This document shows, in pieces, positions 15,865 to 26,922 of a stretch of DNA of 28,663 bases. Source of the DNA: Acidimicrobiia bacterium UBA1281 (GTDB lineage Bacteria > Actinomycetota > Acidimicrobiia > Actinomarinales > Actinomarinaceae); the NCBI GenBank assembly GCA_002308095.1, contig DBUV01000071.1:2984-31646 (forward strand), in the 5' to 3' direction. The notes beneath the pieces are model-generated. The model saw only the letters and a program-made list of their open reading frames with translations. It was not told the origin of the DNA and searched no databases. The translations under genes and the position numbers were made by a program. Within the stretch, counting starts at the first letter, position 1. Each line of letters starts with the position of its first letter.

Positions 15865-16688
15865 ATGAGATAAAAAAAACATACAAAAATTATGTTGGTG
15901 GAAAATACTTGAGGTCTGAATCAGGTAAGACATTTAGGATTGCACTTAAAAGTGAGTTTTATGAAGTACCTTTAACGTCTAGAAAGGATGTTAGAGATGC
16001 AGTAGTTGCTGCAAAGAAAGGTTTTACAGAGTGGCAAAAATTAACTCCCTATAACCGAACACAAGTTTTGTATAGATTGTCAGAGATGCTTGAGGGTAAT
16101 ATTGAGACTTATCAACAAATATTAGAAGACTCAGGATTATCTAAATCAAAAGCAAAAGAGGATACAAAACAAGCATTGGATTCATTAATTTGGTACGCAG
16201 GTATTGCAGATAAGTGGGAACAGATGACTGGTAATTTAAATCCTGTGGCAGGAGAGTATTTTAATATTTCTCATCAAGAGTCTTTAGGAATTGTATTCAC
16301 GTTGAATTCAGATGAAAATTCTTTAAATCAATTATTGCTAAATATATTACCTTCTCTTGTAACAGGTTGTTCAGTAATTAGCTTCAATGGAGATAACTCT
16401 ATAATGGCTCTTAAATTAGCTGAAGATATTAATAATTCAGATTTACCAGCTGGAGCCCTGAATATTTTGTCTGGAAAATTTGATCAGATTATTGATGATG
16501 TTAGCAACCACGTTGAAATCAATGCAATGGCTATTTATAAACAACTTCCATCCACAGATAAAAAAATCATCAGAGAAAATGCATCAAAGTCATTAAAGCG
16601 AATCTTTATTAATCCTCCTGTTTCTGGATTAGAATCTTTGCTACCCTTCATTGAAACAAAGACTGTCTGGCACCCTAAGGGTAGATAG
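15861..16688 (+). CDS. Non-catalytic ALDH-domain protein, second half of a split ALDH16
   Basis: 275 residues aligning with the N-terminal part of aldehyde dehydrogenases (YVGGKYLRSESGKTF, then DVRDAVVAAKKGFTEWQ, then LGIVFTLNSDENSLNQLLLNILPSLVTGCSVI). The later region where Cys and Glu should lie is absent: no ELGG motif and no catalytic cysteine. It ends with KTVWHPKGR, much like the C terminus of ALDH16 proteins, so it looks complete and not truncated by mutation. ALDH16 has two ALDH domains in one chain, the second without catalytic residues; here 479 plus 275 residues come close to that family's usual length. The start overlaps the upstream stop as ATGA, which favours equal synthesis and assembly of both subunits. 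Its role is presumably structural. Confidence 0.82.
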   Translation: MNEIKKTYKNYVGGKYLRSESGKTFRIALKSEFYEVPLTSRKDVRDAVVAAKKGFTEWQKLTPYNRTQVLYRLSEMLEGNIETYQQILEDSGLSKSKAKEDTKQALDSLIWYAGIADKWEQMTGNLNPVAGEYFNISHQESLGIVFTLNSDENSLNQLLLNILPSLVTGCSVISFNGDNSIMALKLAEDINNSDLPAGALNILSGKFDQIIDDVSNHVEINAMAIYKQLPSTDKKIIRENASKSLKRIFINPPVSGLESLLPFIETKTVWHPKGR

Positions 16689-16717
16689 CCGCACCAAATC
16701 TAAATTTAAAATACTGT

Positions 16718-16729
16718 TAATATTTTTCT
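16718..16729 (+). promoter_or_regulatory. Candidate -10 box of a leaderless thioesterase promoter
   Basis: TAATAT (16718-16723), then TTTTCT, then the ATG at 16730. There is no Shine-Dalgarno. This is one of the cleanest examples in the window of a -10 box placed 6 bases before a start codon. Confidence 0.4.
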
Positions 16730-17146
16730 ATGTCAGATACAACATGGGGCAATTTACCTGTACCAAACATTTATAAGGAACTTAAAGGCGAGTTCATTAA
16801 TTTTAATGACAATGAAGAATATCTAGAATGCAAATATCCAATACAGGAAAAATATTTTAACCCAATGAACACAACTCTAGGTGGAATCGTTGATTCTTTT
16901 ATGGATTGCACAATGGGACCACTGAGTTTTCTTTTAGGAGAGATGGTTGTAACTAAAACCTTTTCAGCAAAATATATTAAACCTGTAAACAACTCAACAG
17001 AATACGTTCATGTAAAGGCATGGAGAGACTCGATAAGTGAAAAGGGAACTATCTATAAAGCTGAACTTTTTCTAGATGATGGGAACATAGCAGCAATTGC
17101 TGAAGCTTTGTTCGTTACCCCTAAATCTAATCCACCGTCTTTGTAA
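16730..17146 (+). CDS. Hotdog-fold thioesterase, PaaI-like
   Basis: 138 residues with the pattern of small hotdog acyl-CoA thioesterases: FNPMNTTLGGIVDSFMDCTMGP at about 44-65 corresponds to the family's central helix motif (usually HGG followed by an acidic residue), then VVTKTFSAKYIKPV and a second strand set. The canonical His before the GG is Leu here; Asp54 and Asp58 are the acidic candidates. It would hydrolyse an acyl-CoA or aryl-CoA thioester in the cytoplasm, substrate unknown. It follows the ALDH genes by 41 bases but has its own candidate -10 box. Its 3' end overlaps the convergent EamA gene by 20 bases. Confidence 0.75.
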   Translation: MSDTTWGNLPVPNIYKELKGEFINFNDNEEYLECKYPIQEKYFNPMNTTLGGIVDSFMDCTMGPLSFLLGEMVVTKTFSAKYIKPVNNSTEYVHVKAWRDSISEKGTIYKAELFLDDGNIAAIAEALFVTPKSNPPSL

Positions 17147-17981
17147 ACAAATACGCAGAAGAGATGATCAAAGACACTCCAGAAATCTGTGAGATGGTAG
17201 TTGTTTCTTGCAGAAATATGTAACCAAAAATAACTGAAAAAATTGGAATTATATAAACGGTGATAGATCCAAAAATTGCCCCAACATCGTCAATCAAACT
17301 ATAGAAAGAAAGAAATGCAATTCCACTTCCTCCTATACCTAAAATAAGCATGTAAATTAAGGAGCCTCCAGGGGTAGGCATTAAAAACTCACTATTAACT
17401 ATAAAAAGAATAAAAGAAAATACAGATGCATATCTCAATGCCATGCGCAGAGTAACTAATGCTCCATAAGTACTAATAAGTGGTTGTACAAAGTTAGCCG
17501 CAAATCCATAACTAATTGAAGCTAGAAGTGCAAGAAGCAAGCCTTTACTTAAGTAAACATCGGCAGCTTTAAAACCAAATGAAAGAATATATATTCCAGC
17601 AAATCCTGTTGTGAGATATATTTTTTTTATATTGGATATTTTTTGTTTAAAAAACAATACAGCAAAAAGACTAATAAAGATAGGAGTTGAGCCATTAACC
17701 AGTCCTGCCAAGCTTGAAGTTATAGTTTGCTCTGACTCAGCAAATAAGTAAAACGGAAGAGACATCCATAAAAATCCGACTAACGAAATAAGTCCATGGT
17801 CTTTTTTTGAAATTTTAATTTTTTCAATTTTTAATATGTTTATAAATGTCATGCCAATAAAAATTCTATAAAATGCAATTTGAAATGGATCTAATTCATT
17901 TAGAGCGTATTTCATTAATAGAAAAGATGAACCCCATAAAGCAGAGGTAAGCAACATTTGAAAATAGTTTTTCGTTGACAT
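17127..17981 (-). CDS. EamA/DMT-family transporter
   Basis: 284 residues with ten hydrophobic helices arranged as two repeats of five (about 5-140 and 145-280), the EamA duplication of drug/metabolite transporters. SALWGSSFLLMKYAL near the N terminus is the typical first-helix motif of this family, and FLSFYSLIDDVGAIFGSITVYIIPIFSVIFGYIFLQE is the usual segment of the second repeat. Family members export amino acids, metabolites or drugs; the substrate cannot be read from the sequence. Its last 20 bases overlap the thioesterase gene on the other strand. It sits 47 bases downstream of pgl on the same strand but has its own candidate promoter. Confidence 0.88.
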   Translation of the reverse strand: MSTKNYFQMLLTSALWGSSFLLMKYALNELDPFQIAFYRIFIGMTFINILKIEKIKISKKDHGLISLVGFLWMSLPFYLFAESEQTITSSLAGLVNGSTPIFISLFAVLFFKQKISNIKKIYLTTGFAGIYILSFGFKAADVYLSKGLLLALLASISYGFAANFVQPLISTYGALVTLRMALRYASVFSFILFIVNSEFLMPTPGGSLIYMLILGIGGSGIAFLSFYSLIDDVGAIFGSITVYIIPIFSVIFGYIFLQETTTISQISGVSLIISSAYLFTKTVD

Positions 17982-17993
17982 CTCGACAGAATA
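17982..17993 (-). promoter_or_regulatory. Candidate -10 box of a leaderless EamA promoter
   Basis: On the minus strand TATTCT (17993-17988) is followed by GTCGAG and then the ATG at 17981. The spacing is 6 bases, with no Shine-Dalgarno. Confidence 0.38.
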
Positions 17994-18028
17994 CCTAACT
18001 TGTATTTATAGCTAGAGTTTATATGACT

Positions 18029-18697
18029 TTATGTTGATTGATCTGTAATAAGAAACGTTTCAGTCCTGTTATTGATTAGATCATTTGCGGGAGTACTTCC
18101 ATTATTTAGAATCTCAGAGAGAATCTGATTCTTGTTATCTCCTGTAACAAGTAGATATAACTTAGTTACCTCTGTTAATAGTTTGAAAGTAGCTGTTGCT
18201 CTCCATTTAGTCACAATATTTACCTCATTCGAGGTATAGAGGTCTGTGTTGTTCTCTAATGCTTTAGTTCCCGGAAATAGTGATGCAATATGTCCATCTT
18301 CACCTACTCCTAATATTGCTGTGTCAAATTGTGATATATTATCAGATAGCTTTTTAGAGTATGTTGATGCATCGCGTTCAGCACTTTCCTGGGTATATTC
18401 AAATTCCATAATCTGTGCATCTGTTTCTTTAAAAATACTATTTATCATACTCTGATTAGAGTTTTCATCTTCGACAGAAATCCATCGCTCGTCAACTGTC
18501 CAAAATATGATTTTTGATAAATCAGGTATGTCAGTTTTTAACATAGAGTAAGCAATTTTTGGAGTATTACCACCTGAAAGACCTATCGAATAAGTTTTTT
18601 GGTTTGTTGAAGTTATGTCACTTATGATTAAATTACTTAGGCAGGAAGAAGCCTCTAAATGGTCATTTGCTTTGTAAATAATTAATGATTCTGACAT
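18029..18697 (-). CDS. pgl: 6-phosphogluconolactonase
   Basis: 222 residues with the start taken at the internal Met of MSESLIIYKAND. Motifs are GLSGGNTPKIAYSML (about 42-56), FWTVDERWISVEDENSNQSM (about 67-86) and ILGVGEDGHIASLFPGT (about 124-140), all characteristic of the Pgl/NagB-like fold. It hydrolyses 6-phosphogluconolactone to 6-phosphogluconate in the oxidative pentose phosphate pathway. The frame is open back to 18796, but that longer version adds 33 residues with no family similarity and would run into murA on the other strand, so I reject it. A weak -10-like TAACAA lies 8 bases before this start. No zwf or gnd gene is nearby in the window. Confidence 0.92.
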   Translation of the reverse strand: MSESLIIYKANDHLEASSCLSNLIISDITSTNQKTYSIGLSGGNTPKIAYSMLKTDIPDLSKIIFWTVDERWISVEDENSNQSMINSIFKETDAQIMEFEYTQESAERDASTYSKKLSDNISQFDTAILGVGEDGHIASLFPGTKALENNTDLYTSNEVNIVTKWRATATFKLLTEVTKLYLLVTGDNKNQILSEILNNGSTPANDLINNRTETFLITDQST

Positions 18698-18705
18698 AAA
18701 ATTTA

Positions 18706-18741
18706 TTGTTACACTTGTATCTTTAAGTAATATCAATGATA
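18706..18741 (+). promoter_or_regulatory. Candidate murA promoter
   Basis: TTGTTA (18706-18711), a 16-base spacer and TAATAT (18728-18733) form a plausible -35/-10 pair. The -10 box is 8 bases before GTG at 18742 but only 2 bases before ATG at 18736. If this promoter is real, the GTG is the better start. The reverse of the TTGTTA box (TAACAA) could serve as the -10 of pgl in the other direction. Confidence 0.4.
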
Positions 18742-19992
18742 GTGGAAAAACATATAGTAATTGAAGGCAATCATCAATTAAATGGTGAAATTGCAATTAA
18801 GGGTGCTAAAAATGCTGTACTCAAACAGATGGTGCTACCCATTCTTGCTACTGGCGATTATAAAATAACTAATGTTCCAAATATTACAGATGTGACTTAT
18901 ATGCAGGAAGTGTTAAGTTGTCTTGGAATTACATCCTCTTTTGAAAAAAGTACGTTAAAAATTAATTCTCCAGAAAACATTGGTATTGAAGCACCCTATG
19001 AACTAGTACAGAAAATGCGTGCTTCAATAATTATCTTAGGACCACTATTAGCCCGAAAAGGCACAGCAAAGATTGCTTTTCCTGGAGGTGATCAGCTTGG
19101 GCCTAGACCAGTCCAAATGCATCTTGATGCTTTAGAGAAAATGGGAGCAAATTTTCACCTTGAACATGGAGTATTAATAGGTGAAACAGATGGTCTCAAA
19201 GGTGTTGAGGTAAATTTACCCTATGCATCAGTAGGCGCAACAGAAAATACCCTACTTGCTGCAGTATTAGCTGATGGCAAAACTGTTATTGAAAACGCTG
19301 CACGTGAACCAGAAATAGTCGACATAGTTCGAATGTTAAAAAATATGGGTGCTGATATTTCAGGTGAGGGTACTAGTGAAATAACTATCACCGGAGTTGA
19401 GTCATTAAAACCAACAAATCATGAAGTGATAGGAGATAGAATTGTTGCAGGTACTTATTTAGCAGCATTGGCTGCAACACGTGGATCTGGAGTAATACTT
19501 GGTGTAGATCCAAATACCCTTCCTATGGAGATAAAAAAATTCATTGAAATAGGTCTAGATATAACTATTCAAGAAAAATCACTAATTATTGAATCTACTG
19601 ATAAATATGAGTCAATTGAATTATCTACACTTCCATTCCCTGGTGTAGCTACTGATTTACAACCAATATTTGGAACAGCTTTATTGAGAGCTCAAGGAAC
19701 TTCAATAATTACTGAGAATGTTTACGATCAACGATTCCAATGGATTCCTGAAGTTCAGCGCATGGGGGCAAATATTCAAACTGGGTGGCAACATGCGATG
19801 ATTAAAGGAGTCGAAGATCTTTCCGGGGCACCCGTAAATTCTACCGATATAAGGACCGGGGCAAGTTTAATAATTGCTGCTCTTCAAGCTGATGGAAAAT
19901 CACAAATTACGGGGATTGATCATATAGAAAGAGGATATGAAGATATTGTTTCATCATTAGACTCACTTGGCGCAGCAATAGAATATAATTAA
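18736..19992 (+). CDS. murA: UDP-N-acetylglucosamine 1-carboxyvinyltransferase
   Basis: 418 residues; the enolpyruvyl transferase that commits UDP-GlcNAc to peptidoglycan. KGAKNAVLKQMVLP gives the UDP-sugar-binding Lys/Asn (Lys22? in the usual numbering; here Lys25-Asn26). MRASIIILGPLLARKG and RPVQMHLDALEKMGA are family motifs. The active-site loop reads FPGGDQLGPRPVQMHL: residue 119 is Asp where most MurA have the catalytic, fosfomycin-reactive Cys. The same change occurs in mycobacterial and chlamydial MurA. The end carries DLSGAPVNSTDIRTGASLIIAAL, as expected. The start at 18736 (MIVEKHIVIEG) may instead be the GTG at 18742, which gives the more usual MEK-type beginning. nfu follows after 3 bases. 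Confidence 0.95.
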   Translation: MIVEKHIVIEGNHQLNGEIAIKGAKNAVLKQMVLPILATGDYKITNVPNITDVTYMQEVLSCLGITSSFEKSTLKINSPENIGIEAPYELVQKMRASIIILGPLLARKGTAKIAFPGGDQLGPRPVQMHLDALEKMGANFHLEHGVLIGETDGLKGVEVNLPYASVGATENTLLAAVLADGKTVIENAAREPEIVDIVRMLKNMGADISGEGTSEITITGVESLKPTNHEVIGDRIVAGTYLAALAATRGSGVILGVDPNTLPMEIKKFIEIGLDITIQEKSLIIESTDKYESIELSTLPFPGVATDLQPIFGTALLRAQGTSIITENVYDQRFQWIPEVQRMGANIQTGWQHAMIKGVEDLSGAPVNSTDIRTGASLIIAALQADGKSQITGIDHIERGYEDIVSSLDSLGAAIEYN

Positions 19993-19995
19993 AAC

Positions 19996-20277
19996 ATGGA
20001 TAACAGCGAAAGTATTAATTTCCCTTCTATTAAAAATAGAGAAGAGCAGGTTGATATAGATTTAGATATTTTGAATGAAACCATAGAGTATATCCGCCCA
20101 GCGGTTCAAGCTGATGGTGGAGATATAAAACTTGCATCAGTTGACAATGGTGTTGTAAATATAGAAATGCTAGGAGCATGTGTTGGCTGTCCTCTTTCAA
20201 TAGCTACATTAAAAAGTGGTATAGAGAGAATCCTAAAAGAAAAAGTACCTGGCGTAGAAGAAGTTATAGCTTCTTAG
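19996..20277 (+). CDS. NifU C-terminal-domain (Nfu-type) Fe-S protein
   Basis: 93 residues: about 22 variable residues and then a complete NifU-like domain (RPAVQADGGDIKLASVDNG, then GACVGCPLSIATLKSGIERIL). The CVGC pair is the cluster-binding CxxC, shared between two monomers holding one [4Fe-4S]. Such proteins carry clusters from the assembly machinery to target enzymes in the cytoplasm. It is co-transcribed with murA (3-base gap), probably for compactness and not function. KorAB and GltB in this window are examples of Fe-S clients, and a cysteine desulfurase is encoded 1.1 kb downstream. The gene's stop interlocks with that of the lipoprotein gene (TTAG at 20274-20277). Confidence 0.92.
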   Translation: MDNSESINFPSIKNREEQVDIDLDILNETIEYIRPAVQADGGDIKLASVDNGVVNIEMLGACVGCPLSIATLKSGIERILKEKVPGVEEVIAS

Positions 20278-20909
20278 GCATTTGTCGATTCAAGAATACT
20301 TGAATATAAATTAAGTCCAAATAACAAATTATTCTCAATTAATGGCTCAAGAATATATCTGACATTATTTTTTGTCACACTTCCAGCTAACTGCTTAGGA
20401 TTACTAATTTCATCATAAAGTCCAAGATTGTTTAAGATATTTTCTCTTCCATCTTTGTCTAGAGTTTCATCTGATAAAGCAATAACAAGAAGAAAGAACA
20501 GTTTTGATTGTTGAGAGTTCACTTCGTCTTTTGAGGCTGGTGCAAAAAACTCAATTTCTTTAACTGTATTATTTTCGCTGTTTATATTTAAATTGATAAC
20601 AAATACAGATTGAAGATTTTCTGTATTTCCAAATTCGTAATATAGAGTATCTTTTTCAATGCTTGTCCACTTTACTTCATCAGGATTTATTGAAAAGAAT
20701 CCTGTTGTTTCATCATCTTCTGAAATTGTTGAGACTAGCTTATTCCAGTTAGAAACAAAAACTTCAGCGGTTTCTCCTAAACCTTCAGAAATAACAATAT
20801 CAGCTTCACTATCTTGAGTAGTATCAGTTTCGTCAACGGCCTCATCTGAGCTGCATCCGATGAAAAGAATTAAGAATAAAAAAGAGTATCTAAATATATT
20901 TTTAATCAT
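20274..20909 (-). CDS. Predicted lipoprotein of unknown function
   Basis: 211 residues. A signal peptide (MIKNIFRYSFLFLILFIGC) ends at Cys19, a lipobox with Phe-Ile-Gly before the cysteine, so the mature protein is probably lipid-anchored on the outer face of the cytoplasmic membrane. An acidic linker rich in Asp/Glu/Thr (about 20-40) follows, then a soluble domain of about 170 residues with no motif I recognise. The start overlaps the end of the SRPBCC gene by 8 bases, so these two are translated together. The gene meets nfu tail to tail. The Phe at the -3 position of the lipobox is less common than Leu or Val but tolerated. Confidence 0.72.
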   Translation of the reverse strand: MIKNIFRYSFLFLILFIGCSSDEAVDETDTTQDSEADIVISEGLGETAEVFVSNWNKLVSTISEDDETTGFFSINPDEVKWTSIEKDTLYYEFGNTENLQSVFVINLNINSENNTVKEIEFFAPASKDEVNSQQSKLFFLLVIALSDETLDKDGRENILNNLGLYDEISNPKQLAGSVTKNNVRYILEPLIENNLLFGLNLYSSILESTNA

Positions 20910-21342
20910 TAAAAAGTTCCTTTAGCCCTTGTAAATTGTTTTTCCATATAAGTCTTAAAACTGGTGCTCCAAAAAATTCACCAATTGGACCTGCAAGATA
21001 AATAGGAAATTTTAGAGTCTCTTCCCATTGAAACTCAGTCTTACTGGCATCGATTTCAGTTAATGTAAATTTACCTTTTCCAGTAACAATACCAACATGG
21101 TCTACACCTATCGATTTTTTTTCAACCCATTCAGTTACTGTCATATAGTCAAATAACTTAATTGGACCAACTTTTGTTAATACCTTCATTTTGGTATTAA
21201 TACCTTGTGTTGATTCAGTTAAAAACTCAATACTTACAGCATCTTTCATCCAGTTAGTATGATTTTTAAGTACTGAAACCTCATCCCATACTTCATTTAA
21301 TGGCTTATTTATTGTTGTTGAAACTGTTATTGTTTTACTCAT
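20902..21342 (-). CDS. SRPBCC (START-like, polyketide cyclase/CoxG-type) protein
   Basis: 146 residues with the SRPBCC fold pattern: SKTITVSTTINKPLNEVWDEVSVLKNHTNWMKDAVSIEF at the start, a central run of beta strands (MKVLTKVGPIKLFDYMTVTEWVEKKSIGV), and a long C-terminal helix (APVLRLIWKNNLQGLKELFND). The fold forms a deep hydrophobic pocket that binds lipids, polyketides or other hydrophobic ligands. Sequence alone does not tell the ligand. It is the first gene of a two-gene operon with the predicted lipoprotein (8-base overlap), and is divergent from the cysteine desulfurase across 42 bases. Confidence 0.8.
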   Translation of the reverse strand: MSKTITVSTTINKPLNEVWDEVSVLKNHTNWMKDAVSIEFLTESTQGINTKMKVLTKVGPIKLFDYMTVTEWVEKKSIGVDHVGIVTGKGKFTLTEIDASKTEFQWEETLKFPIYLAGPIGEFFGAPVLRLIWKNNLQGLKELFND

Positions 21343-21370
21343 TGTCTGTTAAACAATATTACTTCATAAG

Positions 21371-21384
21371 TAGAATAAATAAAT
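21371..21384 (+). promoter_or_regulatory. Candidate -10 box of the cysteine desulfurase gene
   Basis: TAGAAT (21371-21376) is followed by 8 bases and the ATG at 21385, with no Shine-Dalgarno. It would head the desulfurase-mnmA-ligA run. Confidence 0.35.
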
Positions 21385-22529
21385 ATGAAAAAAAATGATT
21401 ATCTGTATTTAGACCATGCAGCAAGCACTCCTATGAGAGAAGTAGCTTTTGAGGCATACAAAAGAACTGAATCAGAAGCTTTTGCAAATTCTGCGGGAGG
21501 ACACGAATTATCTAGAAGAGCAAAAAATATTCTTGAAGAATCTCGTGATAAAATTGCAAATCATTTTGGTGCTGCACCTAAAGAAATTACCTTTACAAGT
21601 GGAGGTACAGAAGCAGATAACTGGATTATCAAGATGCCATTTATAAATAATCAGAATAAAAATGCAGAGCTAGTTACATCAGCAATTGAACATGAAGCAG
21701 TACTTGGTTCTGCTGAGTGGGTTGAATCACTTGGATATAAAGTACATTTTATTGGTTGTGATAATGCTGGTGTTATTAAAGTTGAAGATATTATCAATCA
21801 GGTAAATTCAAATACAGAAATCGTATCAATTATGATGGCAAACAACGAAACTGGAGTTATTCAACCCATTAAAGAAATATCACAAAACTTAAAAAAAATT
21901 GATCAAAATCTAATATTTCATTCTGATGTTGTTCAAGCTGTAGCAACAACAAAAATAGATTTTCATGAATTAGGTATTCAAAGTGCTGCAATATCTGGTC
22001 ATAAAATTGGCGGTCCTAAGGGTGTTGGAATTATGTTCCTAAGTTCGGAAGTTAAAATTCCAAGTTTTCTACATGGAGGTAAGCAAGAATTAGAACGTAG
22101 AGCAGGAACGGTAAATGTATCTGGTGTTGCAAGCTTATCGGCTGCACTTGAAGAACAGCAAACACACATGGAGCTTCAGAATAAAAAAATATTAAAAGAA
22201 AGAGAAGATTTCGAACAAATTATCAAAAATAACCTGGATGTTAGTGTTGTCGGTGAAGTTGTTGATAGACTAGATCACATATCAAATATTCAATTTAAAG
22301 GTATCCACTCAGAAACTCTAATGGTAGCTTTAGACCTTCAAGGTATGGGTGTCTCTAGGGGTTCTGCATGTGCAAGTGGTGCACAAAAACCTTCTCATGT
22401 TTTACAAGCAATGAATGTCTCAGATGATTTAATTAATAGTCATTTGAGATTTAGTTTTGGGTGGAGTACTCAACAGGGTGACGGTACCAAAGCAGCGAAT
22501 ATCGTACTTACTTCGGTTAAAGGAATGCA

Positions 22530-22533
<4 letters not shown>
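21385..22533 (+). CDS. Cysteine desulfurase, NifS/IscS family
   Basis: 382 residues, a PLP enzyme that takes sulfur from cysteine as a persulfide. YLDHAASTPM opens the fold, FTSGGTEADNW is the phosphate-binding loop, SGHKIGGPKGVG contains PLP-binding Lys207, and SRGSACASGAQKPSHVLQAM contains catalytic Cys329 in a mobile loop (the long SSACASG-type loop of class I, IscS/NifS enzymes). The next gene, mnmA, starts within its stop codon (ATGA-type 4-base overlap), so a main role is sulfur supply for tRNA thiolation. It may also serve Fe-S assembly, but no iscU is next to it. The SRPBCC gene runs away from it on the other strand. Confidence 0.94.
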
Positions 22534-26070
<3,537 letters not shown>

Positions 26071-26084
26071 ACACTAAAATATTA
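26071..26084 (-). promoter_or_regulatory. Candidate -10 box of the Ig-like protein gene
   Basis: On the minus strand TAATAT (26084-26079) is followed by 8 bases and the ATG at 26070. No Shine-Dalgarno is seen. Confidence 0.33.
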
Positions 26085-26115
26085 TCTAATAATAAAAAAG
26101 AGACCAAAGCAAATT

Positions 26116-26922
26116 ATGGATAATTTTAAAACTTTAATAGAACAAATTGATATTGAAAATGTCAGTGCAGAGGATATTTCAGTTATCGAAAATGTTATAA
26201 ACCTACTTGATACAGGAAAAATCAGAGTAGCTGAACCCTTAGGCGATGACTGGGTAGTTAATGAGTGGGTAAAAACAGCTATATTATATTATTTTTCAAT
26301 TAAAAATCTTGAAATTATTAGTTCGGGTGAAATGGAATACTACGACAAAATTGAACCTAAGAAAAATTATGAAGAATTAAAAATCAGAGTTGTTCCACCT
26401 GGTGTGGTTAGGTATGGAGGTTTTTGTGAACCTGGTGTTGTTGTTATGCCAGGATTTGTAAACATAGGTGCATATGTTGGGTCTGGAACAATGGTAGACA
26501 CATGGGCAACGGTAGGATCATGTGCTCAAATTGGAAAAAATGTACACCTTTCTGGAGGAGTTGGCATTGGGGGAGTTCTAGAACCACCAAGTGCTATGCC
26601 TGTCATTATTGAGGATGGTGCATTCATAGGATCAAGGTCGATAATTGTTGAAGGAGTAAAAATTCAAAAAGGTGCAGTTATTGGTGCAAATGTAACTATT
26701 ACCGCAAGTACACCGATTATTGATGTTACGGGTCCTGAGCCAAAAGAATATAAAGGTATAGTTCCGGAAAATTCAGTTGTAATTCCAGGAACAAGGCCAA
26801 AAACATTTCCTAGTGGTGAATTTAATACAATGTGCGCATTGATAATTGGCAAAAGAAAAGAATCAACCAATGAAAAAACTTCCCTAAATGATGCTTTAAG
26901 AACATTTGGAGTACAAGTTTGA
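26116..26922 (+). CDS. dapD: Tetrahydrodipicolinate N-succinyltransferase
   Basis: 268 residues. It succinylates 2,3,4,5-tetrahydrodipicolinate in the diaminopimelate/lysine pathway. A helical N-terminal domain (about 1-95) is followed by a left-handed beta-helix of hexapeptide repeats (about 100-220: VVPPGVVRYGGF, then VVMPGFVNIGAYVGSGTMVDTWATVGSCAQIG, GGVGIGGVLEPPSAMPVIIEDGAFIGSRSIIVEGV). The C-terminal end is FNTMCALIIGKR. Length and the GGVLEPP motif match the 'proteobacterial' DapD (about 274 residues) rather than the longer mycobacterial type. It is the first gene of dapD-dapE-gatC-gatA and shares TTGA with dapE. The product goes on, after transamination, to DapE. Confidence 0.94.
   Translation: MDNFKTLIEQIDIENVSAEDISVIENVINLLDTGKIRVAEPLGDDWVVNEWVKTAILYYFSIKNLEIISSGEMEYYDKIEPKKNYEELKIRVVPPGVVRYGGFCEPGVVVMPGFVNIGAYVGSGTMVDTWATVGSCAQIGKNVHLSGGVGIGGVLEPPSAMPVIIEDGAFIGSRSIIVEGVKIQKGAVIGANVTITASTPIIDVTGPEPKEYKGIVPENSVVIPGTRPKTFPSGEFNTMCALIIGKRKESTNEKTSLNDALRTFGVQV

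Noticed and set aside
16641-16684. Inverted repeat CTACCCTT ... AAGGGTAG at the end of the second ALDH gene as a terminator
   Set aside because: Only 8 pairs around a 28-base loop, inside coding sequence and with no T tract after it; likely chance.
15861-16688. A pseudogene of a full-length aldehyde dehydrogenase
   Set aside because: No frameshift remnants follow, the overlap with the upstream gene is precise, and the end resembles the natural end of ALDH16; a non-catalytic subunit is the better reading.
18698-18796. A longer, 255-residue version of pgl starting at 18796
   Set aside because: The extra 33 residues show no family similarity, and the longer gene would overlap the start of murA on the other strand; the Met at 18697 gives the normal Pgl beginning.
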